Assembly: GCA_946415475.1 (NCBI GenBank)
Contig: CAMKSQ010000002.1
Location: 1-64,000 of the forward strand
Source: an uncultured Bacteroidales bacterium
GTDB lineage: Bacteria > Bacteroidota > Bacteroidia > Bacteroidales > UBA932
Direction of reading: 5' to 3'
DNA: 64,000 nt
Position 1 is the first letter of the stretch. Each line of letters opens with the position of its first letter. A model generated the notes under the pieces. The model searched no databases. It saw nothing but the letters and a program-made list of their open reading frames with translations, and was not told where the DNA came from. The position numbers and the translations under genes are program-made. Below are positions 17,263 through 27,247 of the stretch, in pieces.

Positions 17263-18092
17263 ACAGTACTGTAACGCGTAGCATATCCGGTTTGGTATTC
17301 CTGGCTGTCATGATTGGCAGCCTGCTTGGGGGTAAGTTTTTCTTCTTACCCCTCTTTCTGTTTATTCAGGCGGAGATGATGCGGGAATACTACCAAATCA
17401 CCCTGGGTAACAAACACAGGGCCGTGCGGAATGCAGCCATCGCCATGGCCATTCTCTCCTTCGGCCTGGTTTTCGTAACCTCCGGCGCAGTGGAACCGGC
17501 CCTTCCGGTCAAGTACCTGGGCATCAGCCTCCTGCTGTTTGTAGGCCTTCTTATGTACATGGTGGTCAATCACCAGGACTTCAAGGAATACGCCTACGTG
17601 CTGGCCGGATTGCTGTATATCGGCATTCCGGTAGCCCTTTCACCGTTTGTGGTAACTACGGCCAATGGGTATAGCGGCCTCCTCATGCTGGCGTTCTTCA
17701 TTATCATCTGGTCTTCGGACGTAGGCGCCTACTGCTTCGGTATGCTCTTCGGCCAAAAGCTGTGGCCGGCCAAAATGTGCCCGGAAATATCGCCCAAAAA
17801 GTCTTGGGCGGGCTTTTTCGGCGGCTGGCTTACCGTACTCCTGGCTGCATATATTCTGATTAAAACGGGAATGATTGATATTCCGGTAGTCCATGTGCTG
17901 GTCATGGCCAGCCTCATGCACGTTACCGGTGTCTTCGGGGACCTTTATGAATCCCTGTGGAAGCGTCAGTTCGGCGTCAAGGACTCCGGCAACATCATGC
18001 CGGGCCACGGTGGCCTGCTGGACCGCTTCGACAGCGCCCTCTTTGCCATCCCCACGGCCTATGTATATTTGATGTTGTTTGAATTAGTGTAA
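17259..18092 (+). CDS. cdsA: Phosphatidate cytidylyltransferase
   Basis: Makes CDP-diacylglycerol from CTP and phosphatidate, the entry to phospholipid synthesis. The 277 residues include about eight hydrophobic segments and the C-terminal signature KDSGNIMPGHGGLLDRFDS, with SPKKSWAGFFGG before it. It is coupled to ftsH by an ATGA overlap and is followed by psd, a later step toward phosphatidylethanolamine. The stop codon abuts the hairpin repeat at 18091. Confidence 0.95.
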   Translation: MNSTVTRSISGLVFLAVMIGSLLGGKFFFLPLFLFIQAEMMREYYQITLGNKHRAVRNAAIAMAILSFGLVFVTSGAVEPALPVKYLGISLLLFVGLLMYMVVNHQDFKEYAYVLAGLLYIGIPVALSPFVVTTANGYSGLLMLAFFIIIWSSDVGAYCFGMLFGQKLWPAKMCPEISPKKSWAGFFGGWLTVLLAAYILIKTGMIDIPVVHVLVMASLMHVTGVFGDLYESLWKRQFGVKDSGNIMPGHGGLLDRFDSALFAIPTAYVYLMLFELV

Positions 18093-18139
18093 AAGTCCCT
18101 CCCCCGAGGGGAGGGGTTTCGGGTGGGGGTAACGTATAA
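18091..18139. repeat. 49-bp hairpin repeat, copy 1 (upstream of psd)
   Basis: This is identical over 49 bases to 28822-28870. Its core is a perfect 8-bp stem, CCCTCCCC (18097-18104), loop CGA, GGGGAGGG (18108-18115), followed by TTTCGGGTGGGGGTAACG. It begins at the cdsA stop and ends 29 bases before the psd ATG. Both copies have the same orientation relative to the downstream gene. Confidence 0.95.
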
Positions 18140-18152
18140 TAATTTTTTTTTA

Positions 18153-18160
18153 TAATTTTG
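18153..18160 (+). promoter_or_regulatory. Possible psd -7 element
   Basis: TAATTTTG fits TAnnTTTG but lies only 8 bases before the ATG, and no -33 TTG is seen. The gene may instead be read from upstream through the repeat. Confidence 0.3.
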
Positions 18161-18168
18161 AAAAAATT

Positions 18169-18837
18169 ATGAAATGGATTAAAATCGACAACGACTCCTA
18201 CGGGACCATCCTTACCAGCTGGTGCATCTGCGCCGTGCTCATCTTCCTCACGGCCCGTTATGTTCCGGTCCTGTGGCTGAGCATTCCCTTGTGCGCCATC
18301 ATGGTCATTTTCATGATATTTATCACCTATTTCTTCCGTGTGCCCAACCGGGAAACGCCCTATGTAGATAACCATCAACTGGTCACCTCCGTGGCAGACG
18401 GCAAAGTGGTGATTGTGGACAAGGTGTATGAAAAAGAATATCTCAAGCGGGACTGCATCCAGATTTCCGTGTACATGAACTTTTTCGACGTCCACTGCAA
18501 CTTCTGGCCCATCACGGGTGAGGTGACCTATTACAAGTATCACCCCGGAAAATACCTCCTGGCTTTCCATCCCAAGTCCTCGGAGCTCAACGAGCATTCC
18601 TCTTCCTGCATGAAGAATGAATATGGAGAGGTTTTCTTCAAGCAGATTGCCGGCACGTTTGCCCGCCGCATCGTCTGCTATTCAGAGCCCGGCAAGATGG
18701 AGTACCGCGGAGACCAGTGCGGTGTAATTAAATTCGGCTCCCGCATAGACTTGTTCGTCCCCGTGGAAGCCGATGTAAAAGTAAAGGTGGGAGATAAGGT
18801 CCGCGCCGTAGAAAGCGTCCTGGCTATTCTGCCTTAG
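18169..18837 (+). CDS. psd: Phosphatidylserine decarboxylase proenzyme
   Basis: Pyruvoyl-dependent enzyme that turns phosphatidylserine into phosphatidylethanolamine. With 222 residues it is the short, archaeal/Bacteroidota-type form. There are two N-terminal membrane segments (about 15-60). Catalytic motifs include ISVYMNFFDVHCNFWP (His) and the self-cleavage site IKFGSRIDLF, where the chain splits between Gly and Ser to form the pyruvoyl group. Downstream of cdsA, it fits a phospholipid gene group. Confidence 0.93.
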   Translation: MKWIKIDNDSYGTILTSWCICAVLIFLTARYVPVLWLSIPLCAIMVIFMIFITYFFRVPNRETPYVDNHQLVTSVADGKVVIVDKVYEKEYLKRDCIQISVYMNFFDVHCNFWPITGEVTYYKYHPGKYLLAFHPKSSELNEHSSSCMKNEYGEVFFKQIAGTFARRIVCYSEPGKMEYRGDQCGVIKFGSRIDLFVPVEADVKVKVGDKVRAVESVLAILP

Positions 18838-18870
18838 GTAAACTAGCTCGGAGCAAAGCGACCCAGGGGG

Positions 18871-18892
18871 TCTGGGGGATTAGTCCCCCAGA
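18871..18892. repeat. Palindromic element overlapping the ispG stop
   Basis: TCTGGGGGA-TTAG-TCCCCCAGA is a perfect 9-bp inverted repeat between the convergent psd and ispG. It encodes the last residues of IspG (SPLGD) and its stop codon lies in the loop. There is no T-run, so it looks more like a dispersed palindrome than a classic terminator. Confidence 0.65.
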
Positions 18893-20151
18893 GGTGAAAC
18901 ACTATCGGCGGTGATAAGCTCAACGAGCTTATTCACTGCCTCGTCCTCGGGTATATGCCTGAGGACGGGTTCTTTTTTGCGGTAAAGCGTCACTTTGCCG
19001 GCGCCTTCGCCCACATATCCGTAGTCGGCATCGGCCATCTCTCCGGGACCATTGACGATACAACCCATCACGGCAATCACCACGTCCTTGAAGCCGGCCG
19101 TGGCTGCCTTTACCTTGTTAAAGGTGTTTTCGAGGTCGTACAGCGTGCGACCACACCCAGGGCAGGCAATGTACTCCGGCTTGTAGAAACGGCGCCTGCA
19201 GGCCTGTAAAATCTCGTCTTTAAGGTATTCGTCCTCCAGGGGGATGTCGTCCACCTCATGGTTGAGCAGGGGAGCGCCCCAGTCGCAGGCGGCCTTGAGG
19301 ATGAGTTCTTCAGGAGATCCCGGGTCAAGCCCGGGATGAGGGGCTTTGATCCCATAGCGGTTGGCCAGGTAGCGGGCTACGGGAATCTCGTTGGCGGGAT
19401 CTTCGGTGAGGGACACGCGGATGGTATTGCCGATTCCTTCCTGCAGGAGCGTGGAAATGGCCACGCAGGACTTGATGCGGCCGCTGTCACCGTTGCCGGC
19501 TTCCGTTACGCCGACATGCAGCGGGAACACGACGCCGCTTTCCTGCATCATGCGGGCCAGTTCGCGGTAGGCCTGCACCATGACCACCGTATTGGAGGCC
19601 TTCAGCGAAACCACCACGTTATAGAACTGGGCATCCACACACATCTGCACCCATTCCATGGCAGCGAGGGCCATGGCCTGCGGCGTATTGCCATACTTCT
19701 CCACAATGTACTTGCCCAGCGAACCATGGTTCAGACCAATGCGGATGGCACGGTCATACTGCTTGCACTTTTCCAGAAACTGCCCGAAGAGCAGGCGGGC
19801 CTTCTCATGGTCCGGATGGAAGTTACCCGGATTGATGCGGATTTTCTCCACCACCGGAACCACGGCCATGGCCACCTCCGCAGAGAAGTGGATATCGGCC
19901 ACCAACGGCGTCTGAATGCCCTGGGCGCGCAAGGTATCGTGGATTTGCTGCAGGGCGGGTACGTCCGACAGGGAAGGGACGGTGATGCGGATGAGCTGTG
20001 AACCCACCGCCGCCAGCCGCCGGCACTGCGCCACGGTAGCGGCGACATCGGCCGTATGGGTATTGCACATGGTCTGGACCACGATAGGGTGGCCGCTTCC
20101 GATAAGGACATCGCCCACGCGGACGGTCCGGGTTTCCATAGCTTTTGTCAT
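18880..20151 (-). CDS. ispG: 4-hydroxy-3-methylbut-2-enyl diphosphate synthase IspG, shortened form
   Basis: [4Fe-4S] enzyme of the MEP isoprenoid pathway (flavodoxin/ferredoxin-type). The N-terminal TIM barrel (HPIVVQTMCNTHTADV, VADIHF, KIRINPGNF) and the C-terminal cluster domain (YIACPGCGRTLYDLE, then MGCIVNGPGEMADADYGYVG) are intact. It has 423 residues, whereas Bacteroidota IspG is normally about 600 with an extra A* domain between these parts. Here only a short remnant (ACDWGAPLLNHEVDD, EILQACRRRFYKPEY) remains, and the residues HPGLDPGSP at the junction come from a palindromic repeat. The start overlaps the preceding gene by ATGA; M5 is an alternative. Confidence 0.93.
   Translation of the reverse strand: MTKAMETRTVRVGDVLIGSGHPIVVQTMCNTHTADVAATVAQCRRLAAVGSQLIRITVPSLSDVPALQQIHDTLRAQGIQTPLVADIHFSAEVAMAVVPVVEKIRINPGNFHPDHEKARLLFGQFLEKCKQYDRAIRIGLNHGSLGKYIVEKYGNTPQAMALAAMEWVQMCVDAQFYNVVVSLKASNTVVMVQAYRELARMMQESGVVFPLHVGVTEAGNGDSGRIKSCVAISTLLQEGIGNTIRVSLTEDPANEIPVARYLANRYGIKAPHPGLDPGSPEELILKAACDWGAPLLNHEVDDIPLEDEYLKDEILQACRRRFYKPEYIACPGCGRTLYDLENTFNKVKAATAGFKDVVIAVMGCIVNGPGEMADADYGYVGEGAGKVTLYRKKEPVLRHIPEDEAVNKLVELITADSVSPLGD
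19317..19337. repeat. Palindromic repeat inside ispG
   Basis: ATCCCGGG-TCAAG-CCCGGGAT is a perfect 8-bp inverted repeat. In the ispG frame it encodes PGLDPGS, a peptide I recognise from repeat insertions in other genomes. It sits where the A* domain of longer IspG proteins would be. Confidence 0.7.
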
Positions 20152-21005
20152 TGCTTATTCTGCTGCTCTTCTATCATTTTCTTGGCCAGTTTACGCAGTT
20201 GCCCCCGCGTATGGCCGTATCGGGGTGTCAGCTGATAATACAGGCCCAGGGTAACGGTGCCGTCCAGTGGATAACCAAAACGGTAATAATAAGGGCTGGA
20301 ATAATCCGGCTGCCAGAACGAGCCCCAGCCCCATTTAATATTTACATTCAGGTGTATCTCAATAGGATTGAACACCAGGCCCATGCCCAGACCGCCCATG
20401 AGACCATAAGTCCAGCGAAGGTCATAGTCACGGAAAGTAGTCAGGTAACTCTCATAGCTGGAACCGGCATAGGCCTCGTCCAGTACGCGTTGGATACCGA
20501 CCCGATAACCGCCATACAAGCCCACCTTGAGCATGAATTTGAAGTGCTGGCCCAGGTCGAAGTGCCCGTGGGTAAGGATAAAGGCTTCCGGCACGCGGAT
20601 CATAGCCTTGTACGCACCCGACTCAGTAGAACGGTAACCGGTTTCCTTGTTGGCCTTGAACTCGTACCCCTCATAATTCTGCTGCGCGCCAAACTCAAGT
20701 CCCAGGAAAGGGAAGAGGCCGAACATGGTAAATTGCCGAATAACGGAAAAGCCGTAAACGGGGAATTGGATCTGACCCTTGGTAAGCCGCGAAGGGTTCC
20801 AATACCCGAACTGGGCCGACATACCGCCGTATACGCCAATCATCCAATAATCGTTGGGCTTCTGGACCTGCAACTTGAGACTGTCCAGATACTCGTTGGT
20901 AACCGTATCCGGCAGGCTGAAGAACTCCTTATCCAGGTCCACCTGGGCAAAAGAAAGGCTGCAGGCCGCAAGAAGGCCGATTATGAAGGTTAAAAGGCGC
21001 TTCAT
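20148..21005 (-). CDS. Predicted outer-membrane beta-barrel protein, unknown function
   Basis: This has 285 residues from the ATG at 21005, chosen because a clear signal peptide starts there (MKRLLTFIIGLLAACSLSFAQ); the upstream frame is only the shadow of the previous gene. After an N-terminal stretch (DLDKEFFSLPDTVTNEYLDSLK) come alternating aromatic-rich strands (YWMIGVYGGMSAQFGYWNP, FMLKVGLYGGYRVGIQ, TVTLGLYYQLTPRYG), as in a small barrel. The end is basic and charged. It overlaps its neighbours on both sides by ATGA and so is tightly coupled to the Big_5 lipoprotein upstream and ispG downstream. Confidence 0.7.
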   Translation of the reverse strand: MKRLLTFIIGLLAACSLSFAQVDLDKEFFSLPDTVTNEYLDSLKLQVQKPNDYWMIGVYGGMSAQFGYWNPSRLTKGQIQFPVYGFSVIRQFTMFGLFPFLGLEFGAQQNYEGYEFKANKETGYRSTESGAYKAMIRVPEAFILTHGHFDLGQHFKFMLKVGLYGGYRVGIQRVLDEAYAGSSYESYLTTFRDYDLRWTYGLMGGLGMGLVFNPIEIHLNVNIKWGWGSFWQPDYSSPYYYRFGYPLDGTVTLGLYYQLTPRYGHTRGQLRKLAKKMIEEQQNKQ

Positions 21006-22801
21006 CGGAACATTTCCTCCATGTCTATCTGCCATATCATTTCCGCCCGTTCCAGCACTTTGATCAGGAATTGGTCGTTCACCTTGAAGAAACGCACCTT
21101 TTCCGGCTGTTTGTGTTCCAGCAGGACACCGGTATCCACCATGTTGTTCCGGTTCAGGTCCTCCGTGATACGGATGCAATAATTGCCGGTTTTCAGGTAG
21201 GGGAATACCACCGTACCGTCTTTATCGACAATAAAGGAACGCACCACCTTGTCCCGCTTTTCCGTAAGCAGGTCCAGGATGTACTTGTTCTTTACGTTGG
21301 AGAGCTCCAGGGTAATGGAACTGAGTTTTTCGTCGTTGGGGAGCGTCACTTTGAGCTCCGTACTGTCGTTGTAGAAGCCATTCACGTCACGGAAACGGCG
21401 GTGGGGGATTTTAAGGTAATAATCGTAGCCCACCTGGAGTTTTTCCTGCGGATAAATGTTGAAATGGCGCAGGTTGGTGCTGTCCTGCACCACCTTCACC
21501 TTGCCCTTGGCCTCCTGCTGACGCGGGTTCACGCTGCGGAATTTCAGCGAATCCCAGGCACTTTCGATAAGCGGGTACTTGAACTCGATTTCGTACCCGT
21601 ACTGCTCGATGGTGGTGGCATCGGCCTTGGTGGTCATGACGGCAATGGTGTCCTCGTGCTTGCGGTTCCGGACGTTGTTCTCCTTTTTCATGAGTTCGGC
21701 CCGCAGTTCCTTGCCGATGGCAAGCTTCACCTCTTCTTCCGTAGGCAGCAGCTTGCCGGTAGTGTCGGTCTTGTCGTACTTCAACACCAGTTTCAGGGTA
21801 TCGGGCATTTTCCGCTGGTCATTCACCCAGAGCTCCAGGGAGTCCCGCTGGAGGTTGAACTGGGAAATGAGTTTTTCCCGCGGAAGGCCTTTGATGCGCA
21901 TGTCGTGGATGACCGCATCCGGTGCCATGAACGTAAGATAGGCGGTACGGAGCCCCACGCGTTCCTTCTTCACGATCATCTGTTTGGAAGGTCTCTCGCG
22001 GAAAAGATTCAGCTCGAAGTCCGTCTTACGCGCCAGGCACAGGGCCGTATCCTTCATGTCGAATTTCTTGAACTCGTACAGGCTGTCGTTGTAAACGGTA
22101 AGGGGACGGAAGAGGGAATCCAGGAAGGCGACGCGCTCCGTCTCCGGATCATACATGTTGTTGTTGTTCTCGTCCTTGATGGCATAGACACGATAAACGG
22201 TATCCTGGATATTCCGGAGGCTGAAGAAGCCCCAATCGTCGGTTTTGGCGGCGGCGACGGGACGTTTGAGGAACACGGCGGAATCGGCCTGATCCTTATA
22301 CAGCATTACCGTGATGCCTTTCAGCGGATGCAGGGTGTTGCAGTCCTGCACCAGGCCGGTCAGGCACATGGAGTCGATTTGCGGACCGGTGGAGAACACC
22401 AGCGTATAGCCCGGGAACAGGTTCCCTTCGTTGTTGTCGGCGATGGCGCCCGTCAGGTCCAGCGTATAAGTGGTGTTGGAATCCAGGTCGCTCTCGAACG
22501 ACACCTCCAGCGACTTGCCCCTGAGGACCGCCTTGGGGCGTTTTTCCAGCGGGGGAGAGAGGTAAATGCCATTGGCGTCCTTGATTTTCACGTATTCGTT
22601 GAACGTGAACACCAGTTTGGTCTTGTGCACCCCCACGTTCACCGTGCCGGGGAAAGGGGCCACCTTGGTGAGCACGGGCGGAATGGTATCCTTGGGGCCA
22701 CCGGAAGGCGGGGTTGTGGTGTTGGCACAACCTTGCGGGAACATGAGCGAACCCAGAATCAGGGCCGCAGGGATGAGCGGCAGCAGTTTTTTCAACCTCA
22801 T
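21002..22801 (-). CDS. Lipoprotein with N-terminal bacterial Ig-like (Big_5) domain
   Basis: 599-residue predicted surface or periplasmic lipoprotein; the signal peptide ends at MFPQGC (Cys25), followed by ANTTTPPSGGPKD. Residues about 42-135 form a Big_5-type domain (PPVLTKVAPFPGTVNVGVHKT, VFTFNEYVKI, TTYTLDLTGAIADNNEGN). The following segment resembles an SdrD-B-like domain (GLVQDCNTLHPLKGITVMLYKD, WGFFSLRNIQDTVYRVYAIKDENNNNMYDPE). The C-terminus again has a short repeat of this type (RITEDLNRNNMVDTG). It is widespread in Bacteroidota but has no defined function. ATGA overlap with spoT. Confidence 0.82.
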   Translation of the reverse strand: MRLKKLLPLIPAALILGSLMFPQGCANTTTPPSGGPKDTIPPVLTKVAPFPGTVNVGVHKTKLVFTFNEYVKIKDANGIYLSPPLEKRPKAVLRGKSLEVSFESDLDSNTTYTLDLTGAIADNNEGNLFPGYTLVFSTGPQIDSMCLTGLVQDCNTLHPLKGITVMLYKDQADSAVFLKRPVAAAKTDDWGFFSLRNIQDTVYRVYAIKDENNNNMYDPETERVAFLDSLFRPLTVYNDSLYEFKKFDMKDTALCLARKTDFELNLFRERPSKQMIVKKERVGLRTAYLTFMAPDAVIHDMRIKGLPREKLISQFNLQRDSLELWVNDQRKMPDTLKLVLKYDKTDTTGKLLPTEEEVKLAIGKELRAELMKKENNVRNRKHEDTIAVMTTKADATTIEQYGYEIEFKYPLIESAWDSLKFRSVNPRQQEAKGKVKVVQDSTNLRHFNIYPQEKLQVGYDYYLKIPHRRFRDVNGFYNDSTELKVTLPNDEKLSSITLELSNVKNKYILDLLTEKRDKVVRSFIVDKDGTVVFPYLKTGNYCIRITEDLNRNNMVDTGVLLEHKQPEKVRFFKVNDQFLIKVLERAEMIWQIDMEEMFR

Positions 22802-25068
22802 AGGTCCGTTCTGATTACAGATTCTATGCCTTCGATGGAAGAGAGCTTCTTAATCATCTGTTCCAGCGTTTCACGAGACTGCACATACATGTCGATATAG
22901 CCTTCGAACAGGCCGCTTTCCGCCTGCAGCGACAAACGGCGCATATTCACGCCCATCACCAGCGATACGTAACGGGAAATCTCGTTGAGCATACCCACAC
23001 GGTCCAGTCCCTTGAGGGTGATACGCACCAGGAAGGCATTGTCCTCGGCCTGTTCCAGCCACTTGGGAACCACCACCCAGTCTCCGTGCATGGCGGCGAT
23101 GCTTTCCGCCACCGGGCAGGCTTTCTTGTGCACGGTGACGCTGCCGTCGGGCGCCTTAAAGCCAACCACCGGGTCTCCGGGGATAGGGTTGCAGCAACTT
23201 GCGATAGAGAATCGCGGACCGTTGGGGTCGGAACTGCCGATAATGAAGGTCTCGGCCACGGGCTGGGTGCCCGCTGCAGCCGTCTGCTGTTCGGTCTCAT
23301 CGTCCATCCTAAGCGCACGCCGCAGCCAGGATAAACGGCTGGAAGACTGCTTCTTGAGGGTTTCCGGCACCAGGTCCAGGCTCAGGTTTCCAAGGCCGAT
23401 ACCGTAATACATTTCCTCTCGGGAATCTACGGCGTAAGCGGCCTGCAGGCGCTGGAGATTGCGCTCATCGTTCTCGATACCCAGCGAAGTGAGGGTATTC
23501 TCCAGGGTCTTTTTGCCAAAGTCCACCGTCTGTTTGCGCTGGGCCTTGAAATAGTCCATGACGATGGTACGGGCGCGGCGCGTGGTGAGGAACTTGATCC
23601 ACTCCGGCTGCGGCTTGGCATCTTCCGCCGTGATGATTTCCACCTTGTCGCCGGTCTTGAGCACATGGCTCAGTTTCACCAGGCGCTGGTTCACCTTGGC
23701 TGCGATGGCCTTGTTGCCCACCTCCGTATGGATGAGATAGGCGAAATCCAGGGCGGTAGCACCCTTCTGGATGCTCCGCTGGTCGCCTTTGGGGGTGAAT
23801 ACGTATATCTCGGTGGCGGTGAGGTCGTTGTGGATGATATCCAGCAGTTCCAGGGCGTTCACGTCCGGGTTCATCAGGATTTCCTTGATGCTCTGCAGCC
23901 AGGCGTCCATCTCGTAATCGCCTTCGCCCAGGTAGCCGTTGCGCTTGTACATCCAGTGCGCGGCAATACCTTTCTCTGCAATGTCGTCCATGCGGCGGGT
24001 GCGGATCTGGACCTCCACCCACACGCCGGACTCGCTGAGCAGTGTGCAATGCAGGGCCTCGTAACCGTTTGATTTGGGATGTTTTACCCAGTCACGGAGA
24101 CGTTCCGGCATGTAGCGGTACAAGCCCGTAATAATGGAAAAGATGTGATAGCACTGGTCGCGCTCGCTTTCCGGGGAACTTTGGTCTGCCTCAAAAATGA
24201 TTCGGATGGCGTACAGGTCATACACTTCCTCAAAGGAAACCTGCTTTTGCTGCATCTTGCGCCAGGCGGAGTAGGGGGTTTTCACCCGTTTCTTGATTTC
24301 GAATTTGAAACCGGCTTTGGTGAGAGCCTCTGCGATGGGCCGGATGAACTGGGTCATCTCCGCGCCTTTTTCCTGAACGCTCTTGTCTATGCGAGCTTTG
24401 ATTTCCTGGTAGGCCTCCGGCTCATTGTAGCGCAGCCAGATGTTTTCCAGTTCACTCTTGATGCTGTACAGGCCCAGCCGGTGGGCCAGCGGGATAAAGA
24501 TGAACATGGTCTCCGAGAGAATCTTGTCCCGCTTGTGTTCCGGCATGTGCTCAATGGTGCGGCAGTTGTGCAGGCGGTCCGCCAGTTTGATGAGCACCAC
24601 ACGGACATCGTCATTGAGCGTAAGGAGAATGCGCTTGAAGTTTTCCGCCTGCATGCTCTGCTGGCTGATATCCGTGCCGTGGGTCTTTTGCTCGTTGTCC
24701 AGCACCGTCTTGATCTTGGTGAGGCCATCGACCAGCGAGGCAATCTTGCTGCCGAAACGCTCGCGGAGGTCCTCCACGGTGTAGTCCGTGTCTTCCACTA
24801 CGTCATGCAGAAGGGCGGCCGAGATGGATTTGTAGCCCAGGCCGATATCGTCCACGACAATCTGCGCGACGGCGATGGGATGCAGCATGTAAGGCTCTCC
24901 GCTGCGGCGGCGCACATTGCTGTGGGCCTCATTCGCAAACTCGAAGGCACGTTGCACCACTTCCAGTTCCGCCGCATTGGCGCAGCGTTTTTCCGCCGAT
25001 GCCCGCAGATGGGCATAGGCCTGGTTGATAACCTCGTAATCTTTTTCGGTGAACTGCGAAAAACTCAT
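22798..25068 (-). CDS. Bifunctional (p)ppGpp synthetase/hydrolase (Rel/SpoT)
   Basis: Makes and degrades the stringent-response alarmone. The 756 residues show the HD hydrolase domain with ALLHDVVEDTDYT (about 83-95), so hydrolysis looks intact, then the synthetase domain (YDLYAIRIIFEA, SNGYEALHCTLL), a TGS domain (about 400-465, IYVFTPKGDQRSIQKGATALDFAYLIH), a helical/zinc-finger region with FSIASCCNPIPGDPVVGF, and a C-terminal ACT domain (VRITLKGLDRVGMLNEI). It is second in the ligA operon. Confidence 0.93.
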   Translation of the reverse strand: MSFSQFTEKDYEVINQAYAHLRASAEKRCANAAELEVVQRAFEFANEAHSNVRRRSGEPYMLHPIAVAQIVVDDIGLGYKSISAALLHDVVEDTDYTVEDLRERFGSKIASLVDGLTKIKTVLDNEQKTHGTDISQQSMQAENFKRILLTLNDDVRVVLIKLADRLHNCRTIEHMPEHKRDKILSETMFIFIPLAHRLGLYSIKSELENIWLRYNEPEAYQEIKARIDKSVQEKGAEMTQFIRPIAEALTKAGFKFEIKKRVKTPYSAWRKMQQKQVSFEEVYDLYAIRIIFEADQSSPESERDQCYHIFSIITGLYRYMPERLRDWVKHPKSNGYEALHCTLLSESGVWVEVQIRTRRMDDIAEKGIAAHWMYKRNGYLGEGDYEMDAWLQSIKEILMNPDVNALELLDIIHNDLTATEIYVFTPKGDQRSIQKGATALDFAYLIHTEVGNKAIAAKVNQRLVKLSHVLKTGDKVEIITAEDAKPQPEWIKFLTTRRARTIVMDYFKAQRKQTVDFGKKTLENTLTSLGIENDERNLQRLQAAYAVDSREEMYYGIGLGNLSLDLVPETLKKQSSSRLSWLRRALRMDDETEQQTAAAGTQPVAETFIIGSSDPNGPRFSIASCCNPIPGDPVVGFKAPDGSVTVHKKACPVAESIAAMHGDWVVVPKWLEQAEDNAFLVRITLKGLDRVGMLNEISRYVSLVMGVNMRRLSLQAESGLFEGYIDMYVQSRETLEQMIKKLSSIEGIESVIRTDL

Positions 25069-25088
25069 ATCGTCAATCTCCTAATTAA

Positions 25089-27230
<2,142 letters not shown>

Positions 27231-27234
27231 TCAC

Positions 27235-27242
27235 TACATTTG
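27235..27242 (+). promoter_or_regulatory. dinB promoter -7 element
   Basis: TACATTTG fits TAnnTTTG, with the dinB ATG only 5 bases further on, so the transcript would have almost no leader. It diverges from the ligA promoter 23 bases away. Confidence 0.5.
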
Positions 27243-27247
27243 TAGGA

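Noticed and set aside
18871..18892. Intrinsic terminator for psd
   Set aside because: The stem is strong but there is no T-run on either strand, and it lies within the ispG coding end; it fits better as a dispersed palindrome.
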